Of a DNA stretch of 64,000 bases, positions 15,392 to 22,305 are shown one piece after another. The stretch's first letter is position 1; the number at the start of each line of letters is the position of its first letter. The position numbers were made by a program, and so were the translations under genes. The stretch lies in assembly GCF_008369165.1 (NCBI RefSeq), contig NZ_VOBA01000001.1, positions 930,001-994,000 on the forward strand, in the 5' to 3' direction. The stretch is from Dietzia sp. ANT_WB102. Its GTDB lineage: Bacteria > Actinomycetota > Actinomycetes > Mycobacteriales > Mycobacteriaceae. A model generated the notes under the pieces. That model was not told where the DNA came from. It did not search any database and saw nothing but the letters and a program-made list of their open reading frames with translations.

Positions 15392-15397
15392 TAGGGT
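15392..15397 (+). promoter_or_regulatory. Probable -10 box for leaderless tmsA
   Basis: TAGGGT is followed by 7 nt and then ATG at 15405. There is no ribosome binding site. It suggests that the tmsAB unit is transcribed from the A of the tmsA start codon. Confidence 0.5.
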
Positions 15398-15404
15398 GGT
15401 GCGC

Positions 15405-16877
15405 ATGGGAATTGCCGCGAATCTCGCCGACCCTCTCATTGTGGGAACCGATCGGCACGAGGACGGGGTGCGGCGGCTCGTCGCAAGTTTCCGAGCTGTC
15501 CCCGCCGGTGAGCCGGTTCGGTTGGCCAAGAAAACTTCCAATCTGTTCCGTCCACGCGCCTCGTCGTCGTCGCCCGGTCTCGACACCACCGGTCTCACGC
15601 GCGTCGTCTCCGTCGACCCGGATGCCCGCACCGCCGACGTCCAGGGCATGTGCACCTATGAGGACCTGGTCGACGCGACCCTGCCGTACGGGCTGATGCC
15701 GTACGTGGTACCGCAGCTCAAGACCATCACCCTCGGCGGCGCGGTCACCGGACTGGGCATCGAATCCACCTCGTTCCGCCTGGGTCTGCCGCACGAGTCC
15801 GTCCTGGAGATGGACGTGCTCACCGGCACCGGCGAGATCGTCACCGCCCGTCCCGACGGCTCCCCCCGCGAACGCGCACTGTTCCGTGGGTTCCCCAACT
15901 CCTACGGTTCGCTCGGCTACGCGGTGCGGCTGCGCATCGCGCTCGAACCGGTGAAGCGCTTCGTGGAACTGCGCCACGTGCGGTTCGATTCCCTCACCGC
16001 GCTCGAGTCTGCGTTGACGCGGATCAGCGAAGAGAAGATCTACGACGGCGAAGAGGTCGACTTCCTCGACGGGGTCGTGTTCTCGGCCGACGAAGCGTAC
16101 CTGTGTTTGGGGCGGCGGACCGACGAGTCAGGGCCGGTGTCCGACTACACGGGTGCGACCGATAAACAGGCGATCTATTACCGCTCCATCCAGCACGGCG
16201 GTCCCGCCGGTTCGGTCGTGCGCGACCGCCTGACCATCCGCGACTACCTGTGGCGCTGGGACACCGACTGGTTCTGGTGCTCGCGCGCATTCGGGGTGCA
16301 AAACCCGCGCATCCGGAGGTTCTGGCCGCAGCATCTGCTGCGATCGTCGGCCTACTGGAAGATCATCGGGCTGGACCACAGGTACGACCTGGGCAACAAG
16401 ATCGGGGCGCTCAAGGGCGAGGGCCCCCGCGAACGCGTGGTGCAGGACGTCGAGGTCACCATCGACCACACCGCCGACTTCCTCGACTGGTTCCTGCGCG
16501 AGGTGCCCATCGAACCGCTGTGGATCTGCCCGCTGCGACTGCGCGAGTCCAGCCCGTCGCCTGGCGTGGGCGGTGGCCCCGGCTCCGACCGGCCGTGGCC
16601 GCTGTACCCGCTGGCCCCGGAGACCACCTACGTCAATATCGGCTTCTGGTCCTCGGCGCCCATCACACCCGGTATGGCCGAGGGGGCGTGGAACCGGCGG
16701 ATCGAGGAGGAGGTCTCGCGTCTCGACGGTCACAAATCGCTCTACTCGGAGGTCTTCTACTCCCGCGAGGAATTCGCCCAACTGTACGGCGGTGATCACG
16801 CCGGCAGGCTCAAGTCGGAATTCGATCCCGAGGGCCGGTTCGCGACCCTCTATGACAAGGCGGTGGGGGCACGGTGA
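15405..16877 (+). CDS. tmsA: FAD-dependent oxidoreductase TmsA (10-methyl fatty acid synthesis)
   Basis: TmsA (also called BfaA) reduces the 10-methylene intermediate made by TmsB on a membrane-phospholipid oleoyl chain, giving 10-methylstearate (tuberculostearate). The 490-residue protein has an N-terminal FAD_binding_4 domain (about 50-190; TVDVQGMCTYEDL-like segment, LGGAVTGLGIESTSFRLGLPHE, GSLGYAVRLRI) related to DWARF1/delta-24-sterol reductases and a long C-terminal substrate domain. M. tuberculosis Rv0449c is the named relative. The last codons overlap the tmsB start by 4 bp (GTGA), so the two are translationally coupled. It is expected to be membrane-associated through the substrate, without TM helices. 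The function is inferred from the tmsA-tmsB pairing and protein family. Confidence 0.88.
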   Translation: MGIAANLADPLIVGTDRHEDGVRRLVASFRAVPAGEPVRLAKKTSNLFRPRASSSSPGLDTTGLTRVVSVDPDARTADVQGMCTYEDLVDATLPYGLMPYVVPQLKTITLGGAVTGLGIESTSFRLGLPHESVLEMDVLTGTGEIVTARPDGSPRERALFRGFPNSYGSLGYAVRLRIALEPVKRFVELRHVRFDSLTALESALTRISEEKIYDGEEVDFLDGVVFSADEAYLCLGRRTDESGPVSDYTGATDKQAIYYRSIQHGGPAGSVVRDRLTIRDYLWRWDTDWFWCSRAFGVQNPRIRRFWPQHLLRSSAYWKIIGLDHRYDLGNKIGALKGEGPRERVVQDVEVTIDHTADFLDWFLREVPIEPLWICPLRLRESSPSPGVGGGPGSDRPWPLYPLAPETTYVNIGFWSSAPITPGMAEGAWNRRIEEEVSRLDGHKSLYSEVFYSREEFAQLYGGDHAGRLKSEFDPEGRFATLYDKAVGAR

Positions 16878-18181
16878 CCACGATACGGGCGACGACCAGG
16901 GGAAAGATGACGATCGCGGAGATCATCGGCGCTTTCGCGACCGGTAAGCCACCCCTGCGGATCGAGGCGTACGACGGCTCCGCCATCGGCCGCGCCGACA
17001 GTGGGCTCGTCCTCCGCCTCAAGAGCGAGAAGGCGCTGCAATACATCGTCACCGCCCCCGGCGACCTCGGGCTGGCCCGGGCCTACCTCATGGGCGAGAT
17101 CGAGGTCGAGGGCGTGCACCCGGGCGCTCCTCGCGACGTGTTCGGCGCGCTCGAGGTGTTCCGCAAGCACATGACCCGCACGCCTGATTCACGGACTCTG
17201 GTGCGGATCGCCCGCTCCGTGGGCACGGAGAGCATCAGAGTCCTACCGACCCCGCCGATGGAGGTGAAGCCCGCGTGGAAGCGGGTCCTGTCCGGGATGC
17301 GGCGGCACTCCAAGGAGCGGGACTCCGAGGCTGTCAGCTACCACTACGACGTGTCGAACCTCTTCTACTCCTGGGTTCTCGGCCCGTCCATGACCTACAC
17401 GTGCGCGTGCTACACGGACCCAGACACGTCGCTCGAAGTGGCGCAGGAGAACAAGTACCGGCTGGTGTTCGACAAGCTCGGTCTCCAGGCTGGCGACCGG
17501 CTACTCGACGTGGGCTGCGGGTGGGGCGGGATGGTCCGCTACGCCGCCTCGCGGGGCGTGCACGTGATCGGCGTGACTCTCTCCAAGGAGCAGGTCGAGT
17601 GGGCACAGGCCGCGATCGCGGCCGACGGGTTGGGGGACATGGCGGAGGTCCGCCTCCAGGACTATCGGGACGTACCCGAGCGCGATTTCGACGCAGTCAG
17701 CTCCATCGGGATCACCGAGCACATCGGTCGCAAGAACTATGCCGACTATTTCGCCCGGCTCCACGGTTACCTCAAGCCGGGCGGACGACTGCTCAACCAC
17801 TGCATCACTCGGCCCGACAACAGTCGCACAGTCAAGGCCGGTCAGTTCATCGACCGGTACGTCTTCCCCGACGGCGAGCTTGCCGGTGCGGGGACGGTCC
17901 ATCTGGAAGCCGAGAACGCCGGGTTCGAGGTGGTCCACGAGGAGAACCTGCGCCAGCACTACGCCATCACGTTGCGGGATTGGTGCGCGAACCTGGTCGA
18001 GCACTGGGACTCCGCAGTCGGCGAGGTCGGGGAGCCCATGGCCAAGCTGTGGGGACTGTATATGGGTGCCTGCCAGTACGGGTTCGAACACAACAAGATC
18101 CAGCTGCACCAGATCCTCGCCGTACGGCTGAACGACTCCATGACCTGGGACATTCCGCTCCGGCAGTGGTGGCAGGCCTGA
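16874..18181 (+). CDS. tmsB: SAM-dependent fatty acyl C10-methyltransferase TmsB
   Basis: TmsB (also called BfaB/UfaA1-like) methylates the double bond of oleoyl phospholipids at C10. The 435-residue protein belongs to the cyclopropane-fatty-acid synthase family: an N-terminal domain (1-150), then VSYHYDVSNLFYSWVLG, and the SAM-binding LLDVGCGWGGM at 210-220. QVEWAQ, SIGITEHIG and HCITRP follow, as in CFA/mycolic acid cyclases. M. tuberculosis Rv0447c is the relative, also near sigK. The GTG start overlaps the tmsA stop. A hairpin terminator follows at 18230. It shows no mycolic-acid-specific insertion, so a C18 phospholipid substrate is favoured. CFA synthase activity is the alternative reading. 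Confidence 0.88.
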   Translation: MTTIRATTRGKMTIAEIIGAFATGKPPLRIEAYDGSAIGRADSGLVLRLKSEKALQYIVTAPGDLGLARAYLMGEIEVEGVHPGAPRDVFGALEVFRKHMTRTPDSRTLVRIARSVGTESIRVLPTPPMEVKPAWKRVLSGMRRHSKERDSEAVSYHYDVSNLFYSWVLGPSMTYTCACYTDPDTSLEVAQENKYRLVFDKLGLQAGDRLLDVGCGWGGMVRYAASRGVHVIGVTLSKEQVEWAQAAIAADGLGDMAEVRLQDYRDVPERDFDAVSSIGITEHIGRKNYADYFARLHGYLKPGGRLLNHCITRPDNSRTVKAGQFIDRYVFPDGELAGAGTVHLEAENAGFEVVHEENLRQHYAITLRDWCANLVEHWDSAVGEVGEPMAKLWGLYMGACQYGFEHNKIQLHQILAVRLNDSMTWDIPLRQWWQA

Positions 18182-18229
18182 CCGCCGTACCGTGGGTCGC
18201 ATGCGAGCAACCCTCCTGTACGCGCCCGG

Positions 18230-18253
18230 AGGCGTCCCCGTCGAGGGACGCCT
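18230..18253. terminator. Hairpin terminator between tmsB and rskA
   Basis: A perfect 9-bp stem (AGGCGTCCC and GGGACGCCT) with a 6-nt loop lies 48 nt after the tmsB stop and 37 nt beyond the rskA stop on the other strand. It can act for both convergent genes. Confidence 0.65.
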
Positions 18254-18290
18254 GCGAGGCACGTAAGGTTCTCGTCACCCCCTGACCTGG

Positions 18291-19145
18291 TCAGTCGATG
18301 TCGAGCGCCAGCAGTACCTGGCCGGTCGGCGCCGGAGAACCCCCCGCGGGTTCCTCGGTGATGCCGATCTGCTCGGAGTCCCGGATGCCGTCGATCTGCG
18401 CCGAGGGGGACGTGCCCACCTCGCCAGCCTCCATCGTCCCCGCCGAGATCGGCTCATGGGCGCCCATCAGCCACAACTGGTAGGCGCGCCCCTCGGCCGG
18501 CTCGGGCAGTCCCGTCATCGAGATGACGGCCATGTCCGCGGTCTTGGACGCCAGGACGGTGGCGGTCCCCGTCCCGCCGACCTGGCCGCGGACCACCGAG
18601 AGGTCCTCTGCGGCCAACAGTGAGGTGACCTTCCCGGGCATCGACGGCGCCGCGACGGGCAGCGAACTCTCGCTCCCCGCGCGGTCGGTGACGCGGCCGA
18701 CGACGACGCCGCCCGCCACCAGCACCACCGCGGCCGCCGCGACGGCCAAGAACGACAGTGGGCCGGGCCGCCTCCGCTCGCGCTCGCGGCTCAGGTCGAC
18801 GACGTCGGCGCCTCCGCGGGCCTCATCCCGGTCGGCGTTCACGGTGTCTGCGGGTCGGGCCGGGACCCGCGGGGTGGTGGTTGCGGCGATCTCCATCACC
18901 CGCCCCCGCAACTGCGGCGGGGGTGCGGTGTCGAGGTCCGCGGAGGCCACGATGCCGGCGACGACCTCGCGGGTCGAGGCGATGTGCGCCAGCATCGACG
19001 CCTTCTCGTCCGGCGACGCGCTGATCAACGCCGTCTCGACGGAGTCGGCCTCATTCTCGTCCAGGGCGTCCAGCGCGTAGAGATCGAGGTCCTCGGGGCG
19101 GACGCTGCCCGTGGACGACGGAATATCGTGGTGTCGAGTGCTCAT
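18291..19145 (-). CDS. rskA: Anti-sigma-K factor
   Basis: RskA is a single-pass membrane protein that holds SigK inactive until regulated proteolysis. The 284-residue protein has a cytoplasmic N-terminal anti-sigma domain (about 15-75, DLDLYALDALDENEADSVE), a charged linker, one TM helix at about 130-150 and an extracytoplasmic beta-rich domain ending VLLALDID. It contains the Gly/Leu-Pro-rich LPEPAEGRAYQLW motif of the RskA C-terminal domain. It overlaps sigK by 4 bp (ATGA), so sigK and rskA are translationally coupled. In M. tuberculosis (Rv0445c-Rv0444c) the same pair controls mpt70/mpt83. Here a matching fasciclin gene is only 2.4 kb away. Confidence 0.93.
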   Translation of the reverse strand: MSTRHHDIPSSTGSVRPEDLDLYALDALDENEADSVETALISASPDEKASMLAHIASTREVVAGIVASADLDTAPPPQLRGRVMEIAATTTPRVPARPADTVNADRDEARGGADVVDLSRERERRRPGPLSFLAVAAAAVVLVAGGVVVGRVTDRAGSESSLPVAAPSMPGKVTSLLAAEDLSVVRGQVGGTGTATVLASKTADMAVISMTGLPEPAEGRAYQLWLMGAHEPISAGTMEAGEVGTSPSAQIDGIRDSEQIGITEEPAGGSPAPTGQVLLALDID

Positions 19146-19729
19146 GCCAGCTCACCTCCCAAGCAGTTCTTGAGGCGACGGAGTCCGTCGCGGATTCTCG
19201 ATTTGATTGTGGGTAGTGCGATGCCGAGCCGATCGGCGACCTCGCGGTAGGTCAGCCCGGAGAAGTAGGCCATCTCGATGGACTCACGCTGGTTATCCGT
19301 GAGGGTCCCCAGGCATCTGCGCACGTCCGCAGCGTCCTGATCGCGAGCGATCTGGTCGGTGACCTGCTCGGCGACGTCGTCGGTACGGGTGACCCCGGCG
19401 GCCGCGTCCGCTTCGTCTCGGCGTGTGGCGGAACTCTCCGACCGCACCCGGTCGACGGCCCGGCGGTGCGTGATGGTCAACACCCAGGACTGGGCCGAAC
19501 CAAGAGACGGGCGGTACCCCGACGCCTGCTTCCACACCTGCAGGAACACTTCCTGAACCGTCTCCTCCGCGTAACCCGGGTCGCGCAGGATCCTGAGGGC
19601 GAGCCCGTACGCGCGCGGCGCCATGAGGTCGTAGAAACGTCCGAACGCGATCAGGTCACCGCCGGCCGACAACTCCAGCAGTCGCCCTGGGTCGGCGAGG
19701 AAAGGGGCGGCAGGCTCGGGCACGGACAT
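19142..19729 (-). CDS. sigK: RNA polymerase ECF sigma factor SigK
   Basis: The 195-residue ECF sigma factor has region 2 (about 25-95: FYDLMAPRAYGLALRIL, VQEVFLQVW, SWVLTITHRRAVDR) and region 4 (about 135-188: LTDNQRESIEMAYFSGLTYREVA, GIALPTIKSRIRDGLRRL). Its pairing with an RskA anti-sigma, proximity to tmsAB, and a nearby fasciclin gene identify SigK. ATG 19729 was chosen because the ECF N-terminus begins there. A longer frame reaches into the upstream gene and lacks similarity. A CCATCC hexamer 60 nt upstream may be part of an autoregulated promoter. It can also be read from the upstream oxidoreductase transcript (83-bp gap). Confidence 0.92.
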   Translation of the reverse strand: MSVPEPAAPFLADPGRLLELSAGGDLIAFGRFYDLMAPRAYGLALRILRDPGYAEETVQEVFLQVWKQASGYRPSLGSAQSWVLTITHRRAVDRVRSESSATRRDEADAAAGVTRTDDVAEQVTDQIARDQDAADVRRCLGTLTDNQRESIEMAYFSGLTYREVADRLGIALPTIKSRIRDGLRRLKNCLGGELA

Positions 19730-19767
19730 GAGTCTAGTGCGACACGGCCTCGTCGTAGGCACCGCCA

Positions 19768-19793
19768 TGACGGATGACGCAGCGGCGGGATGG
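19768..19793 (-). promoter_or_regulatory. Possible SigK-dependent promoter of sigK-rskA
   Basis: On the minus strand CCATCC (19793-19788) is the -35 hexamer I associate with mycobacterial SigK promoters. It is followed after 14 nt by CCGTCA (19773-19768), which matches three of six bases of the CCGAAT-type -10 element. The box lies 38 nt before the sigK ATG, between the oxidoreductase and sigK. Autoregulation of sigK is known in mycobacteria. The -10 match is only partial. Confidence 0.35.
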
Positions 19794-19812
19794 CCGAGGG
19801 TGTGGATAGCCA

Positions 19813-21399
19813 TCACTCCACCCGGAAGGTTCGGCTGTGCCAGCCCGTGGCCCCGTCCGGGACCGTCGGTCTGCGTTCCTCCGTCTGAACCTCACCGATT
19901 CGGTCGGTGGCCCGCACGTGCAGGGTATGCAGTCCCGGCTGGGCGTCCCAGGTCCACGACCACATGCGCCAGGTGTCCATCGAGTATTCGTTTGCCAACC
20001 GGGCCTCTTGCCACGGCCCGTCATCGACCCGTACTTCCACCCGGTCGATCCCGCGGTGCTGTGCCCACGCTGTCCCTGCGATCACGACCGGGCCGGGCGA
20101 CAATCGGGCCAGCGGTGCGGGGCGGTCGATGCGGCTGGCGGTGCGGATCGGTCCCTTTTCCCCCCAGCCGCGGTCGGTCCAATAGGCGGTTGCGCGATCG
20201 AACCGTGTCACCTCCCAATCCACTACCCATTTCGTGGCGGAGACGTAGCCGTACAGGCCGGGAACGACCTGACGGACCGGGTACCCGTGCTCGAGGGGGA
20301 GGGGTTCGCCGTTCATCCCGACGGCGAGGAGCGCGTCCCGCCCGTCGACGAGCGCATCCAGTGGAGTGCCCGCGGTCCATCCGTCGATGGAGGTGGACAA
20401 GAGCATGTCCGCCTCCGGCGAGACCCCGGCTTCGGCCAGGAGGTCGGCGATCGGGAAGCCAGTCCAGGACGCGGTCCCGGCGAGGCCTCCGCCCACCTCG
20501 TTCGACACGCAGGTGAGGGTGACGATCCGCTCCAGGGCCTCGCGGTCGACGAGATCCTGCCAGTCGAGTTCGATCTCGCGCTCCACCATCCCGTGAATAC
20601 GGAGTCGCCAGTCTGCGGCGGCGAGGGCCGGCACCCGAAGTGCTGTGTCGATTCGGTAGAACTCGTCGTTGCGGGTGAGGAACGACGTGACGCCCGGGGC
20701 GTCGGGGACGACCCCGTCGGGTACCGGGGCTGCGACGTTGCGGGCCAGGACGCGGGGAAGCCGGAGCCCGGTGCGTTCGGCCACCACGTCCGCGGCCCGA
20801 CGGCCGATCGCGACTCCGGCGACGCCCGCTGCAGCGATCACTGCGACGGCCGAGCCGGCCAGCATGAGGAAGCGGCGACGATCCGGGCCACCGGTCGATG
20901 CCTGGGGATCGGACGCGAAGGAGCCGCTGCGTCTCGTGTCCTCGCCGGCCGGCCTGCGGTCGAGCGAGCCGATCAGCAGCCTGAGGGTCACCACACCCGC
21001 CGCGGCACCGATCAGGCTGGGCAGTGCCCACACCGGTCCGGCGGACGCCTGTGCGAGCGCGGCGAGCGCGCCGACCACCCCGAGTGCCACGATGAGCGCC
21101 GACCCCACAGGACGTCGACGTCGCTCGAGGAGTCCGGCGACCGCCCCCAGGACCAGCAGGATCACCGCGAGCCCCGCCAGCAGTGCCGGCTTGTCCGCCG
21201 TGCCGAGCGCGTCGATGGTCGCCTCGCGCACCGCCGCGGGGGCACGGTCGACCACCGAGTCCGCCACCGCGAGGTACGGCGACGCCCCGGGGTCGACGGC
21301 AGCCGCGAGCGCGTGGCCGACGGCGACGGCGACGCCGGTGGCGAGAATCCCAGCGACTAGCCGGCCGGTGACCGGGGTGCGGGGCGGGTCTGTGTCCAT
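19813..21399 (-). CDS. Membrane-anchored molybdopterin-dependent oxidoreductase (sulfite-oxidase family)
   Basis: The 528-residue protein begins with four predicted TM helices (about 13-35, 72-92, 100-120, 122-144). A twin-Arg/hydrophobic segment follows (DRRRFLMLAGSAVAVIAAAG, 173-192), then an extracytoplasmic SUOX-type molybdenum domain and a C-terminal Ig-like Mo-co dimerisation domain. Cys297 in TLTCVSNEVGG is the expected Mo ligand, and GYVSATKWVVDWEV and GWGEKGPI match the family. There is no haem or flavin domain. It likely oxidises or reduces small S- or N-oxides or oxidised Met residues outside the cell, but the substrate is unknown. It is first in the sigK-rskA direction of transcription and diverges from the fasciclin lipoprotein, so it probably belongs to the SigK regulon. 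Confidence 0.85.
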   Translation of the reverse strand: MDTDPPRTPVTGRLVAGILATGVAVAVGHALAAAVDPGASPYLAVADSVVDRAPAAVREATIDALGTADKPALLAGLAVILLVLGAVAGLLERRRRPVGSALIVALGVVGALAALAQASAGPVWALPSLIGAAAGVVTLRLLIGSLDRRPAGEDTRRSGSFASDPQASTGGPDRRRFLMLAGSAVAVIAAAGVAGVAIGRRAADVVAERTGLRLPRVLARNVAAPVPDGVVPDAPGVTSFLTRNDEFYRIDTALRVPALAAADWRLRIHGMVEREIELDWQDLVDREALERIVTLTCVSNEVGGGLAGTASWTGFPIADLLAEAGVSPEADMLLSTSIDGWTAGTPLDALVDGRDALLAVGMNGEPLPLEHGYPVRQVVPGLYGYVSATKWVVDWEVTRFDRATAYWTDRGWGEKGPIRTASRIDRPAPLARLSPGPVVIAGTAWAQHRGIDRVEVRVDDGPWQEARLANEYSMDTWRMWSWTWDAQPGLHTLHVRATDRIGEVQTEERRPTVPDGATGWHSRTFRVE

Positions 21400-21458
21400 G
21401 TGAGGTCTTCGGAGCAGAGCGGCCGCTGGACGGCCCGAAAGAAAAGTCCCGCAGAGAC

Positions 21459-21485
21459 CCATCCACTCCGGACACTGTGTCGAAG
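21459..21485 (+). promoter_or_regulatory. SigK-type promoter of fasciclin lipoprotein gene
   Basis: CCATCC at 21459-21464, a 15-nt spacer, and TCGAAG at 21480-21485 resemble the mycobacterial SigK promoter (CCATCC, then CCGAAT) found before mpt70/mpt83. The predicted start lies about 38 nt before the ATG, leaving room for the good AAAGGA ribosome binding site. The expected regulated gene (an MPT83-like protein) follows directly. Confidence 0.6.
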
Positions 21486-21529
21486 CACCGGTGACCCTGA
21501 ACGCAAGGCTTTACCGAAAGGACCCGACA

Positions 21530-22213
21530 ATGGGTATCACGATTTCTCGACGCATGGCGACGATCGCGGCGGCAGCCGCCACTACCGGGCTCGTCCTGGC
21601 AGGCTGTTCCAGCAATGATGGCGCGACCGACGCCGAGTCGACCACCTCCCCGATGACCTCATCCTCCTCGATGATGTCGTCGCCGACCACAGCGTCCTCC
21701 GACATGATGGCCGACCCCGCGGCGATGCTGGTGGGTCCGGGCTGCGCGGACTACGCCAAGGCCAACCCCGACGGTGCCGGCTCCGTGAACGGTATGGCGC
21801 AGGAGCCCGTGGCCACTGCGGCCTCCAACAACCCGCTGCTCACCACCCTGACCAAGGCCGTGTCGGGCCAGGTGAATCCCGACGTCAACCTGGTCGACAC
21901 CCTCAACAACGGTGAGTACACGGTCTTCGCCCCGACCGACGACGCCTTCGCGAAGGTCGACCAGGCCACGATGGACAAGCTGTCCACCGACGCCGACCTG
22001 CTCACGACCGTCCTCACCCATCACGTGGTCGAGGGGCGGATCAACCCGGACAAGATCGACGGCAAGCACATGACGCTGGCCGGTGACGAGATCGAGGTCA
22101 CCGGCTCCGGCGACAACCTCATGGTCGGCGAGACCGGCGTCGTCTGCGGCGGCGTCCAGACCGCCAACGCGACTGTCTACCTCGTGGACTCGGTCCTCAT
22201 GCCGAAGATGTAA
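21530..22213 (+). CDS. MPT83/MPT70-like fasciclin lipoprotein
   Basis: This is a 227-residue cell-surface lipoprotein. The signal peptide ends in the lipobox VLAGC (Cys26). A Ser/Thr/Met-rich linker (about 30-70, many Met) precedes a fasciclin (FAS1) domain (about 75-227) with [27 protein letters not shown] and [15 protein letters not shown]. Two Cys (GPGCADY and VVCGG) likely form the disulfide seen in MPT70/MPT83. In M. tuberculosis these antigens are SigK targets. The product is probably an adhesion or envelope-organising protein. AAAGGA lies 9 nt before ATG. The Met-rich linker is unusual and could be an oxidation-sensing or copper-binding segment. It is divergent from the molybdenum oxidoreductase. 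Confidence 0.9.
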   Translation: MGITISRRMATIAAAAATTGLVLAGCSSNDGATDAESTTSPMTSSSSMMSSPTTASSDMMADPAAMLVGPGCADYAKANPDGAGSVNGMAQEPVATAASNNPLLTTLTKAVSGQVNPDVNLVDTLNNGEYTVFAPTDDAFAKVDQATMDKLSTDADLLTTVLTHHVVEGRINPDKIDGKHMTLAGDEIEVTGSGDNLMVGETGVVCGGVQTANATVYLVDSVLMPKM

Positions 22214-22231
22214 GACCCAGCAACGCCGACA

Positions 22232-22267
22232 GAGCCCGGGCGGGCAAGATCACGACCGCCCGGGCTC
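22232..22267 (+). terminator. Hairpin terminator after fasciclin gene
   Basis: A perfect 12-bp stem (GAGCCCGGGCGG with CCGCCCGGGCTC) and 12-nt loop begins 18 nt after the stop codon. It also lies just past the 3' end of the convergent acyl-CoA dehydrogenase gene. Confidence 0.7.
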
Positions 22268-22305
22268 CGTGGCGTGCACGATGGCCGCGATCTCCGCCCG
22301 AGGAG

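Noticed and set aside
20021-21475. Long antisense open frame opposite the molybdenum oxidoreductase gene
   Set aside because: High GC content leaves long non-coding frames. Its translation is Arg/Gly/Pro-rich with no motif, while the reverse strand codes for a full SUOX-family protein.
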